This document shows positions 43,937 through 55,165 of a DNA stretch of 64,000 bases, piece after piece (position 1 is the stretch's first letter; each line of letters begins with the position of its first letter). The notes beneath the pieces are model-generated. The model made no database searches and was not told the origin of the DNA. It saw only the letters and a program-made list of their open reading frames with translations. A program made the translations under genes and the position numbers. Source of the DNA: Macrolepiota albuminosa (taxonomy: Eukaryota; Basidiomycota; Agaricomycetes; Agaricales; Agaricaceae); NCBI GenBank assembly GCA_027475525.1, contig JAMWFC010000082.1, forward strand, positions 682,001 to 746,000. The letters run 5' to 3'.

Positions 43937-45424
43937 CTACTTTCGGAAAGCAAGAGTGAGTCTTAAGATGGACTCATGCAAGGTAGGGATAGCTTGTAGG
44001 TATGGCGCAAGAATTTGTTCATGCTTGGACAAATAGCCATAGAAGGCATCACTGGACCAGTGACCGATTGCCTTCATGGCTTTGAAAGAGACTCCTCGAA
44101 GTAGGTATTCTAATGTTGCTCCAATACACAAGCTGTGGCCTTATAAAGGCTCCAAGTTAGTAGCTTTGGTCAAGACTTCCAAGAATTTCTTTTTGGTTAA
44201 ATGGATTGACTACCCTTTCTTGTCCCTGTATGTAAATAGTGGGCCATCAGGTGGAGGATTGTTCACTCACAAATGGTTTTTGAGAGCGTTCTTTGGGTCC
44301 GACAAGTCATTTTGCATTGCCCAGGATACATTCTCCCTGTAAACTGCCGTTTTGGTTCTGGGGAAATGAAAAGTAGTGGACTGGTTTCCTGATTGATCTG
44401 TGGAGTGTGAGATGTTGCATGGTTTGACTTGTAAGGACGGATCAAAAGACAACAAGGTCGGTACAGTAAATTTGTAATTTGCCTAGATGAGCTGCAGAAT
44501 AGAAGCAAGTCATGGCACACATGAAAACTGCGACATTTAATGGGCTAGAATTTGGGATTGATACACCTAGGTGACTGTGCATGGTGCTTAAAAAGGCTGG
44601 AGTGCAAGGGCAGCGTTTTTTCTTTTTGGATAAGCTGGGAGCTAATTTATTGATGGCCCTCATTAGAGTTTGCATTCTAGCCTCATCTATATCCCACTTG
44701 ACGTTATGAAGCAAATGCCATGCTCTTACACCTGCAATGAAGTTCTCTATCGCAGATTTAGAATATGCGCCTGCTGAGGCAGCAACAAAGGCTTCTAGCA
44801 TGCCATGTGTAACTGGGGCCTGACATTCCTCAGGGATTTCTTAGAAATCACAGAAAACGTGGAATAGGAGAAGCCCAGTGCCATAGATAACCTTTGTTGA
44901 ATCGGCCTACGCAGCATTCATCACAGCAAAAATGTTCTCTGCTTCTTCATCAGTAAGAATTAAAGTACTGCCATCTCCCACTATGCTTCTGAGCGCTTTG
45001 GGAGGTTTTATAACTTCAGCTTGTCCCGTGCAGCAACGTGAGGTCTCAAAGGTGATACACTGGGCTTCAAGCCTTTTGGATAAGGCATCAGTCTTCAGCT
45101 GTGGAGGCTCAGAGACTGAATAACCCTAGGGGTCTTTAGCTTAGACTCTTTAGTGGTACTCAGTGAGCTTCCACCAGTCTTCAGACTGTTGTCAGCTGAC
45201 CTCGTGAGGAGACTTGTATGGTACGTTGTCCACTTCTTTGCATTTTCTGGAGTTAAAAATCTGGTTTGCTCTGAGACTGCTGGTGTCTCAGCTGTAGTTG
45301 TCCTCAATGTTAACGACCCACTTGGCAATTGGGTGTAGAATCGGGATGGTGGGTAATAGGAGGCTTCTGGGAGGGTATTGACCCCTGGAGGGTCTGTCTG
45401 CAGGGTTGAAGTTGCTGGGAACGT
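43937..45424 (-). pseudogene. Tyrosine recombinase relic, YR copy 2
   Basis: Parallel to the intact recombinase at 21772-23427. The C-terminus reads IGATLEYLLRGVSFKAMKAIGHWSSDAFYGYLSKHEQIL (43937-44131), retaining the tyrosine region, but the catalytic HSLRIG stretch has become a stop-containing SL-CIG. The N-terminal half is at 44442-45460. Several stops and CpG-to-TpG/CpA changes. Truncated at 45424 by the gypsy insertion, just after a LVG-like TSTLQT stretch. Confidence 0.88.
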
Positions 45425-46572
45425 TGATAGGCTTCTACTCGGACTGAGCGCATCAAGGGACATTATAGGCCAACCAACACTTGACGTACTGAAGACTCTA
45501 GCGACCAGTTGGGAATATAGAGCAGCCCTAGCTCTGGCAATCTACTACAGGACTTAGCCATTTACCCTAACTGCTAGCTACCAGGCCTTCAACACACTCC
45601 ATTCACCTATCCCAAAGACAAAGGAGGCTCAGAAGGTATAGCACTAACACAACAGCAGGAGGAGACTCTAACTAAACCCCAATCACTTCCAGAAGAAGCC
45701 AGCAGCAGACGCTGCCATTTGATGAGGCACTTCAATCAGAAGTCTAAAAGGATCAATGACGGCGGCACTAGATATACTTAAATCCAACATCTGGACCTGT
45801 CAGGAACTGGTACAATAAGTAGCACTGACATTAGCGCTCACGGCATCTGTCGAGGATTTTCTGACCATACCCTGGAACAGCCTGGCCAATCGGAGTTACA
45901 GTAAAAGTGAGCAGACTCGTATAATTCTAAGTCAATATAGAGTCACCGCTGGTCGTTGTGGGTCATAACGCCGTTGGTCGCTGTCATCCATGTGTGAAAG
46001 GTTGCCGTTGACAGGTTGCCATTAGAGAAAACCACAAGGAGAGGCACTAGGAGGTAGCGCCACAGATGGACTTTTATCTTGGCAAACACAGTAGTGCATA
46101 GTATATAAAATAGCTACTTTACATGTATATAACAATGAATCGTAACCTCTGGAGCACACAGTTACACTTAGCGTTCAAATTGCACTAGCTTTCTTTGACT
46201 TTGTCACTAAGTTGGGTGCTAGCCTTGTCTATCTTGTCGTTGTCATTTACGGTGCCACCTACAGGCACAATACGCTGTGCTATTTGTCTTTTCTTCAATA
46301 TCTTTGTTTAAGCTATGATGCTTACTGTCTGCCAGGTAGCCTCTGAAGCGCTATAATTTAGCACATCATTTTATCACCTCTGCTCGAGCACACTGGGACC
46401 CTGTCAGAACTCCTCATAACTACGCATGCCAAGCGCTGGAGATGGCATTGTACTGCGTATACGTCCAGCGCACCCAACTGTCAGAACTCCTCATAACTAC
46501 GCATGCCAAGCGCTGGAGATGGCATTGTACTGCGTATACGTCCAGCGCACCCAACCACAGTTGGCGTCATCA
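45425..46572 (+). repeat. 5' LTR of gypsy element (family B) with 77-bp duplication
   Basis: 1148 bp, TGATAGG..GTCATCA. It is exactly 77 bp longer than the 3' LTR because 46401-46477 is repeated at 46478-46554. TATATAAAA near 46101 is a likely promoter TATA box. Rich in AGCGC words. Confidence 0.95.
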
Positions 46573-46575
46573 TTT

Positions 46576-46593
46576 TGGAGCCCACTGCGAGGG
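46576..46593 (+). other. Primer-binding site of gypsy element
   Basis: TGGAGCCCACTGCGAGGG begins three bases after the 5' LTR. Its start TGG pairs with a tRNA CCA end; the tRNA species was not identified. Confidence 0.6.
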
Positions 46594-46651
46594 GTTCTAT
46601 TAAGGCAGAATTCCACCGGAAACTCGAGCCCAGCGACAGCGCTGCCTCCTA

Positions 46652-48770
46652 TTGGAGAGTGTGTTTGAACAGATTCCCACCGACTCGCCACATTTACCAA
46701 GTGCGCTACCAAGGCAGACTTTAGACCAGGAACTTGAAGCCACTTCAGATAGCTTGGCTGAAAGCTTCTTCCCATTCTCCCAACCGTTTGAGTACTTAGC
46801 AGGTGAAAACCATACACCACTTACTCCTTTGGAAGAGCTGTCTAGGTCATTATCGCCAGAACCTAGTGACTCAGAACTACTTGAGCCCATACCGACTACA
46901 ACCATGCCAAGCGAGACTAACACTAACACCACTATTCCTACTACGACATCAATGCCAGCTAATATGGAGCAGGCAAACACACCACGCATGCCACCAAGAA
47001 ACCACTTCTTGTTGCCAAAATGGGACGAAACAAAGCCTTGCGAGCTAACACAGTATTTCTGAGAATTGGAATATTTACTACGTGACTGCCAAGTCCCCAA
47101 TAATACACAGATGAAAGAATACGCTGCCAGATATGTTTCCTACGATACCATGGAATCCTAGACAGGGGTAGATGAGTTCCAAGGATTGACCAAGGACACG
47201 GTGCCTAGACAATTTACTTATGATGAATGGAAAAAGGCCATTATTAAACTGTACCCTGGCACTGAAGAGTCCACACATTATACAGTTTTGGAAATCCAGA
47301 AACTGGTACAAGATACCTTTGCAATGGGCATTTATATACTAGGCATGTTATTTACCTATTATCGAGATTTCCAATGGATCGCACGATGGCTAGTACAGAA
47401 TGGCAAACTCTACAGGAATGAGGAACGGCACTTGTTTCAACAAGGAATTCCAACATCGTTATGGACCTAGATAGTAGATAGCTCGTTGCTTAGAAATTCT
47501 TAAGTCCGACCACCATCCTGAGGAATCCTACGATATAGAAGATGTCTTTGATGCAGGTAAATGGATACTTAAAGGCACGGATACTGGCATTCCATTTCAG
47601 CAACCTTTTAGCACTGATAATGGAGGAAATGCACTGCTAGTTGTGGCGCCAGCGCCTAGTGCTGCTAACAACCAGGGAAGCTTTGTCAAGAAGGAGGATC
47701 TAGAAAACGCGGTCAACATGGCCGTTGCTAACATTATGAGCAAGCTAGAAACACTGATCTCGTCCAGCTTGAGCGCGCCACGAAGTAATATGCAACCCGG
47801 GCTTTGTCACTTCTGTGGCGAGGCAGGACATATGATGACTAGAGGTTGCTGCGCTCTCCTCAAACAGTATCTATGCCAAGGAAGAGCACGCCGAGGTGCC
47901 AACAGCAAAATAGTCCTACCCTCAGGCGCTAACATCCCTCTGTATCCAGAGCACAGAACTTTCCAGGAACAAATTGATGAGTGGCACCAACATAACCCTG
48001 GGAACTTAGCAACAGACAACCTCAATAGTATGGCAGCAATGGAGGCAGAAGCAACTCCACAACAGGTGCTAATCCATGAAGTACTCCAGCTTAACGCTGT
48101 TAACAAGCGACCCACATTGTCACGCAAGGAAAGGATCAAGACGTTAGAAAGAGAATTGAAGTTGCTAAAGAATCAGGTCTTTGATGGGGTAGAGATCAAA
48201 AAGGGCAAGCAACCATTAAAGGACTATAGGCCTGCAGGCGCTACCTTGGAACCAGCACCAGCAAAGCCTCTGAACACTAGCACTAATGATGACATTCCTG
48301 ACACAACTAAAGCTCCCGCTATAATAGAACTGCCACTGCATTCTTATTCAGGACTTGCCGGTAACTATGCTCCACCTGTAAATCAAAACTTTGGGGCACC
48401 AGACAAACTGGCAGGGGGCTATCGACCAACTGCACCCATTTATGATATGGAAAAATCCAAGCAGGTATTCAATCGCATTATGAAGGGTCAAGTTACACTA
48501 TTAGTAGGAGAGCTATGCAGTGTGGCACCAGATGTCAGAAATCAGATGCGTACAGCGGTTACCCCTCGACAAAATGTAGCTAACAATGTAATGGCAGTGG
48601 ATGAATGCGATGACACACTACCTGGATTTGCGTACATAACAGAGACGGTAGCACCAGAAATTAAAGAAGAGGCCGCGCTACCCAAAGAAGCTACATCCAT
48701 TGACCTGGTCAAAACCTACCTCAAGTCGCTAAGATCTAGCGATGATCCTGCCATCCTCACTGTAGCGTAA
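46652..48770 (+). pseudogene. Gypsy gag
   Basis: N-terminal part 46652-47062 (Ser/Thr/Pro-rich, then PKWDETKPCELTQYF), middle part 47063-47470 (KDTVPRQFTYDEWKKAIIKLYPG, YRDFQWIARWLV) and C-terminal part 47643-48770. The C-terminal part contains CHFCGEAGHMMTRGC (CX2CX4HX5C, one residue more than the usual knuckle) and a long charged linker. A few single stops and a frameshift near 47470-47640 break what was one long frame. Gag would assemble the virus-like particle in the cytoplasm and bind the element RNA. The extra residue in the knuckle may be ancestral or a mutation. Confidence 0.8.
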
Positions 48771-48777
48771 GACTCTC

Positions 48778-49250
48778 ATGCGATTTTGCTCAATTATGTT
48801 GACAGTTGATGGAAAAAGCGAGATAGAGTCTATTGTGGACAGCGGATCACAAATTATTCCAATGGCAGCCGACATCGCTAACAAACTGGGCATCATTTAC
48901 AACCCGACAATCATTCTTAACATGCAGAACACTAATGGCACAATTGATCAATCCTTGAAAATGGCCTGGAACGTGCCATGTGCTATTGGCGACCTTACAT
49001 TCTATCTGCAAATTCACATACTTAGATTGCCTGCTTACGACCTATTATTAGGAAGACCCTTCAACATGTTAGTGTGATCGGTAGTCAAGACAACATCAGA
49101 GGAAGAAACGAGGCTAACTATTAGCGATCCTAACTCAGGCATCAGGAGAACGGTACCGACATTCCTCCGAGGGAAAATCCAGAAGCCAGGACCGAGAAAG
49201 CGACCTTACATTAGCAACAACCCTTGCGAGTGTTTTCTGGCACCATTGAG
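48778..49250 (+). pseudogene. Gypsy aspartic protease
   Basis: The active-site motif IVDSGSQIIPM occurs in a frame that also has the C-terminal hydrophobic LLLGRPFNML typical of retroviral-type proteases. The frame ends at TGA where the family has Trp (RPFNMLVW). Translation resumes beyond the stop with VVKTTSEEETRLTISDP. It is in a different frame from gag, so it would have needed a frameshift or be a result of decay. Confidence 0.85.
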
Positions 49251-51316
49251 GAGATAAGTGATGAGGATCATGGAGATGAAGCACTTATCTTGGACTATAA
49301 CCATCAGACTAGGCAAGTAACCTTTATATCACATACCCCTTTAGCCCATGAAATTTTAAATTCTTCTTCTTCGCTCACTAGCAAAGCTTTATCCTACTTA
49401 TACCTTACTGCATCAGATATTACTGAAAACCTTCCAACAGACACTTATTTCTCACTAGCAAAGCTTTATCCTACTTATACCTTACTGCATCAGATATTAC
49501 TGAAAACCTTCCAACAGACACTTATTTCGTTTCTACTCCTGACTCTAAAGAACCTTTGATATCAGGTTTCGCTAGAAACCATGACTCTATTTATAATATG
49601 TTTGCTAACAATAGTACCCCTAAGCACAAAGGGATTCAGGTCAAGAAGAAATATAAGCCCGTAGCGCTTAAAACAAAACTGGTAGCAAGCGCCGTACCCA
49701 AGGAATTTCGCATTGAACAAAAAATATTAGGCGACCCTTTAGCTACCCTGCCAAAACTCGACACAAACTCACTACCCTTCAAACTGACAGGACAATTTAC
49801 AGAAGAACAGAAGGCGCTATTTCTTAGCGCCCATGATACCAGCTTTTTCTTGACGGCAAAAATGGATGTATTAGTTGACATCATGCAAAAACAGAATGAA
49901 GTGTTTGCTTGGGAGGACTCAGAGCGTGGTAAGCTCAGAACTGACTTCTTTCCACCAGTGGTTATACCAATGGTACCTCACGTACCTTGGACCAAGCATA
50001 ACTGACCTATACTGCCGGGCATTGAAGCTGAAGTTTGCCGAATCATTTGCTTCAAGATAGCGGCGGGAGTTTATGAGCCTTCCAATTCAGCCTATAGATC
50101 ACGATGGTTTTGTGTACTAAATAAAAATAGGAAGCTACGTATAGTTCACAGTTTGGAACTGCTAAACAAAGTCACAATTTGTCATTCAGGGGTACCGCCC
50201 TTCCCCGATCATGTTGCTGAGTCTTTTGCGGGAAAAATATGTGGTGCTACCCTGGATCTGTATGTTGGCTATGACAAGCACTTAATTCACCATTCCTCTT
50301 GCGACTTGACGACATTTCAAATGCCATTCAGGGTGCTACGTCTGGTTACACTTCCCATGGGATGGACAAATTCGGTATCCATATTCCATGATGATATTAC
50401 GTTTATTCTACAACCCAAGATACCTCACCATGTGCTCAGTTTTATCGATGATATAGGCATTAAGGGCCCAAAAGATTGGTGCCTTGTAAATGGCAAGCCC
50501 AAAGTGTACCCAGAAAATCCCAATATCTGCATGGCACTATGAGACTTCTTCCAATTGGTTAACCAAGTGCTCCAGCGCATGAAGTATTGTGGCAGAATGT
50601 TCTCAGGACACAAGCTGGTTCTTTGCACACTGCAATTTAAAATTTTAGGGCATGTTTGCACACCAGAGGGCAGGATCCCTGAGGAGAGCCGATTAGCGCT
50701 TCTGGAGAAGTGGGGAGTCTGCCATAACCTCTTGGAAGTTCACGCGTTTCTAGGCACGGTAGGCATGCTGCGCATGTTCATACACCATTTTTCACATTGG
50801 GCACACGTGCTTAATTGCTTAACTCGTTCTGGGGTCCCCTTTGAATTCGGACCCAACTAAATTAACGCCCAAAAGGATTTAGTAAAGGCGCTGCAGGAAG
50901 CGAAGCCATTGGTATCCATTGACTATACTACTTCCAATCCCGTTATACTTGCTATTGACACCTCCTACATTGCGGTCAGCTTCTTTTTATGTCAATGTGA
51001 TGGTGTGAATCAAAAAATCAGATGCTACAATCGCTTTGGATTGATTACCCGTAACGACAGAGAATCGTGCTATAGTCAGCCCAAGCTGGAGTTATATGAC
51101 TTGTTTCAATCATTTCAGGCACTATGCATGTATCTTATTGGGGTTCAAAACCTGATTGTCGAAGTCGACGCACACTACATCAAAGGAATGCTCCAGAATT
51201 CAGACATTCAACCTTCGGCTAGCATGAATCGCTGGGTAGTAGCGATACTAATGTTTCACTTTGAGCTCATGCACGTCAAGAGTGCATTTCACGGACCTGA
51301 TGGACTATCTAGATGA
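49224..51316 (+). pseudogene. Gypsy reverse transcriptase and RNase H
   Basis: A linker (49224-50005) leads to RT motifs AYRSRWFCVLNKNRKLRIVHSL, LDLYVGYD, TLPMGWTNSVSIFHDDITFIL and FIDDIGIKGP (the DD pair is intact), then KYCGRMFSGHKLVLC, the LGHVCTPEGR connection and GFLGT-like AFLGTVGMLRMF. RNase H follows with ILAIDTSYIAVSFFL, KLELYDLFQ and VEVDAHYIKGML, ending HGPDGLSR at 51316. Breaks: a 77-bp tandem duplication at 49374-49527 shifts the frame in the linker, and stops stand at about 50005, 50055, 50540 and 50858. Without the duplication the linker reads through in one frame. Confidence 0.9.
49374..49527. repeat. 77-bp tandem duplication in gypsy pol linker
   Basis: Units 49374-49450 and 49451-49527 are identical over 77 bases. 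Dropping one unit joins the frames 49224-49450 and 49528-50005 without a stop. Confidence 0.97.
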
Positions 51317-51712
51317 CCTAGGCAGCCAGAAGACGAGGCGCTAGACGAAAGCGACAATGACGTATTTGACGACTGGGTTGACCAGCTGCACAGTTTTGTA
51401 CATATTATTCAATTGCCTATTTTGGCTCTTTGCAAAGATCGACCTATCTCAACATGGCTACACCCTATCATCCCGTATCAACCTAAACCGTATCAGGCTC
51501 CATCGACTTTTTACATGGCCAGTATCTATAACGTCGCTAAGCCATCTAACGATCTAAAAATAGTTGAGAAACCCAGACCCTTACAGGAAGATAGTCGCAA
51601 CCTCCCATATTCAGCGGTACCTCGTAGTGCCAAGGCTAAGTCAGAAGACCAACAAGTTGATCAGGTTAGGAAGTGGCTACAGGATTTGTGCTGACCATCA
51701 GACCTTACAGAT

Positions 51713-53054
51713 ATGGAATACGCCACCTTCATTCAATACGCGACAACTTTCTTTATGGTGGAGAATTGGCTTTGGCAACAAAATAGGGCTGGCACTCACA
51801 AATTGGTAATCAAACCCAACAGCAGAATCAGAATTCTGCATGCTATGCATGACAATTTGGGACACCAAGGACTCTACGCAACATGGGCAAATCTATTGGA
51901 ACATTTTTGGTAGCCTCAAGTTAGCGCCGATATTGCGTGGTATATTCGCACTTGTCATCTCTGCCAAATCCAGCAGATGCACCAAGTTCTTATTCCCCCA
52001 ACAGTAGCAACTCCAGCAGATGCACCAAGTTCTTATTCCCCCAACAGTAGCAACTCCAGCACCATTGTTTGGAAAGATATATATTGACACTATGCACATG
52101 CCCAAGTCAGGGCGCTACAAGTACATCATCCAAGGAAGGTGTTCCTTGGTACATTGACTTGAGTTCCGTATGCTCCAGCAAGAAAATACCAACGCTATAG
52201 CTAAGTGGCTCTTCAAAGATGTTATTTGCCGATGGGGAGCCCTTCACGAGATTGTTACAGACAACAGAGCGTCTATAGTCAAGGCACTTACCTACCTCGC
52301 AAAGAAATACAATATACAACATATTCAAGTCTCAGGATACAACAAACGTGCTAACGGTATAGTGGAAAGGCCGCATTTCAATGTTTGACAGGCACTATTC
52401 AAGGCGGTAGATGGTGACAAAAGTCGCTGGAGTGAAGCGACTTATTTGGTCTTTTGGTCTGAACAGATTACCGTACAGAAAAGGATGGGCTGTTCTCCTT
52501 ACTACGCTGCAACTGGCACCCATCCGTTGCTTCCAGCTGACATTGTAGAAGCGACGTACCTACAACCTCCGCCCAACTCGATACTTTCTTCCACCAATTT
52601 GATTGCTAAACATGCTATTGACTTACAATGACACATGGAGGATCTTGAGCGCTTACACAAGGTGGTATTTTAAACTAGATGACAGGCCACATTGCGACTT
52701 GAGAACAAGCATAGCACTATCATCCAAGACTACAACTTTACAGCTAGCACCTTAGTGCTAATGCGCAACTTGAAAATTGAAGTGACTCATAATAAGAAGA
52801 TGCAACCTTGGTACCTAGGACCCCTCATAGTAGTTTCCTGCAATAGGGGAGGTGCCTATGTACTCTGCGAGTTGAACAGCTCAGTTTTGCATCAACCAGT
52901 AGCGGCATTCCGACTCATTCCCTACTTAGTGCATGAACATATTCCATTACCTTTGTTGGTGCTGGACATCAACACTGCCAAACTTCGAGAGCTAGAAGAG
53001 ACTGAATTGGTGGACAATGACAAGACCACTCCGGATGAAGATGAGGAGCAATAA
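51713..53054 (+). pseudogene. Gypsy integrase
   Basis: The zinc-binding HHCC motif is visible as HDNLGHQG..C-HLCQ (HX3-4H, then CX2C). The DDE core is YIDTMHMPKSGRYK (first Asp), EIVTDNRASIVKAL (second Asp) and NKRANGIVERPHF (Glu), so all three residues are retained. The C-terminal module KKMQPWYLGPLIVVSCNRGGAY..AAFRLIPY is the usual GPY/F-like tail of agaricomycete gypsy elements; no chromodomain was seen. A 43-bp tandem duplication at 51970-52055 breaks the frame between the zinc domain and the core, and single stops stand at 51911, 52160 and 52386. Confidence 0.9.
51970..52055. repeat. 43-bp tandem duplication in integrase
   Basis: CCAGCAGATGCACCAAG.. repeats with period 43 (51970-52012 and 52013-52055, identity running 6 bases further). 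One copy fewer restores the integrase frame. Confidence 0.95.
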
Positions 53055-53196
53055 ACTCCTACAAAACGCAAGGTGCTAACTGTTAGCGCCCTCCTTGATC
53101 AGACTTAGGCAGCCCAACAACCAGAAAAGAATAAATAAATGAGTGGTACTAATACACAATGAACTAGCAATCCGACTACGACTACAACTAATTGAG

Positions 53197-54703
53197 CTAC
53201 CCTAAAGAAGAAGACCATCGACATGGACCTTTGACTTGATCGTTAGGTCGCCTGCAAGTGGGAGGAGCGCCTGGAGGTGGCATGTTAGCAGATGGTATTG
53301 GAGGTACGGGAACACTAGGAAGAGGCACAGGAGGAGCGCCTGGGCAAGGAGCACAAGGAGCGCCCAGAGGCGCAGCAGAGGGGTTGGGGGATGAGTACCA
53401 CCTGTCCCCATCCGGGCAGGACTCAAATGATGGGAAAGGAAAGGCCGTGCATTCGAATATAGCTCTATGCATGTCAAGATTGATGAGAGGAGGAAGGGGG
53501 AGCCAGGAGAGACTCTTAGAAACAGCATGGAGTTAACAACCTCAGGTCAGGAAAAAGTTAAGAACTAACCAAGCTTCCTGTTTTGTGGAGTAGGCTGGCC
53601 AGACTCAAAGCAGTACCCATAACCGGCTCCTACACAACGTATGAGCATTACTCAAGACCCGTGCTAAGGGGAGGCATACGGTGACCAAGAATGGATCAAT
53701 GGTGAGCATCCACTCCTCAGATGTGGCTAGAAGAATTTGGTACCTGCATACCAGGGTCATGGTGTTGCCGTTCTCGTGCAAAAAGCTGCCAGTAGGCATT
53801 AAAGCGAGAAATTGCTCCAACTAATCTAGGATAATGGGACAGTAAAGACATTTGGGCTCATCAAGGAGGAGGGAAAGTTCTGGCATGATGTGATACTGAC
53901 TGGGTTAACAGCGCCAGAACCCATAAAGTACCTCAAGCTACTTGCAGGGTCGCAGATACTTGGGAATTCTTACATGCGCACAACAATCATGGGAGAGGGG
54001 GCAACACCAGCAATGCAATTCATATAACTACAACAAAAGAAATCAAGTATCTAAAATCTGTCAGCCCAGTGGCACCACGGAAAAAAAGGAGCCAACTTAC
54101 ATAAACAACATGGGAGACAGACAAGCATCAAGGACTGGGCAAAAGAAGAGGCCTGGGAGGCCTCCAGCCTTCAGCAGGACCGCGAAAAAGTCAGCCACCA
54201 GTAGACGAGCGAGGCGCCTAGCGAGGCAACATGTTAGAAGGAAGGAAATGAGGTAATAAGGCGATGAACCAGATAGTGACTCTCTTCCAGCAGCAACTCA
54301 AGACGCTTTTTCATTTCCTTGGTTGCAATTTGCTTTATTTGGCGACTGTTAGAAGAAAAGGAGGGCAAAAAAGGCAATAGTGCACCTGAAAAATCCGACT
54401 CCAGTTCTTCTCCATACCAAAACAGGTCAATGGCAGGTCGTTGTTCCAGATCTCACAAGCTGCACAAAGTAGCTGGCAGTGACAACCTAACTCAACAACT
54501 CCATTGGTCAGTCCAGGCATGCCAACTGCTGGGTAGTGGTGGAAAAAGGAGGTAGTGCGTTCCAGGAAAGTGGGGGAATCAATCATGACATGAGCACAAT
54601 CACAGCGGGGAGACCACATGATGCCGGTTGAGCTTTCCATTGCGAAGACTGATGAGATGCTGTCAAGGCATGGGCAATTTATAGGACTTGGGCAGTGTTT
54701 CAA
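53197..54703 (-). other. Possible second antisense coding region in gypsy 3' part
   Basis: Minus-strand frames at 54703-54335 (CDCAHVMIDSPTFLERT.., then ELGCHCQLLCAACE), 53820-53605 (LLATSEEWMLTIDPFLV) and a proline-rich tail at 53472-53197 could be exons of one or more genes, by analogy with the better-supported antisense gene next to it. Splice sites could not be fixed and stops are present, so this remains tentative. The Gly-rich plus-strand frame at 53258-53536 is most likely the shadow of the proline-rich one. Confidence 0.3.
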
Positions 54704-55165
54704 CTAGCGACAGCATGGGAGGGCACTTCTCAAGGGACTTGGACCCTGATGCAGACACGAACCAATAGGATGCGCTTAACTCATTTTTAGGTTGCACAAA
54801 GAGGAAGTTAACCTTTGAGATCTAGCGCTTATAGCTACCATCACTGAATAACCACAAGCAATCAGTGGCACTCTATTTCTTATACATTAAAACTTCTTGC
54901 ATGAATCAACTTATTTTTCTACAGATGATACCTATTTCTTCCTAGGCCGGCACGATATTGGCTATTGGGTCATGCTGGTAATAGGGGTTTTCTATGCTAT
55001 GATGATTTACTGAGCATTTCCCCTTTTTCTTACTTTGTATTTGATTACTTACAAACTGACAATTTCGGAACAAAAGGGGAAGCGTTTATTTTTAGTATGG
55101 CTATTACAGAATTACGTATCAAAAATTACAAAGTCCACAAAGTTCGAAGCGCTACAGGCCGGCGA

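Larger units (their letters stand above)
42888..45424 (-). mobile_element. Left part of YR retrotransposon copy 2 (decayed)
   Basis: Contains, from high to low coordinate, a decayed recombinase ORF, a 3' region, the 197-bp repeat (43614-43810), a stretch like the ORF1 leader of copy 1 (about 43440-43613, matching 27720-27868), and the 197-bp repeat again (42888-43084). Its other part is at 58832-60150, on the far side of the inserted gypsy element. CpG-poor. Confidence 0.8.

Noticed and set aside
53258..53536. Gly-rich plus-strand ORF after gypsy integrase
   Set aside because: Shadow of the proline-rich minus-strand frame.
53942..54256. Basic frame with KKRPGRPP, suggestive of an AT-hook protein
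   Set aside because: No conserved neighbours, wrong strand relative to the better antisense coding signal, and the motif is short enough to arise by chance.
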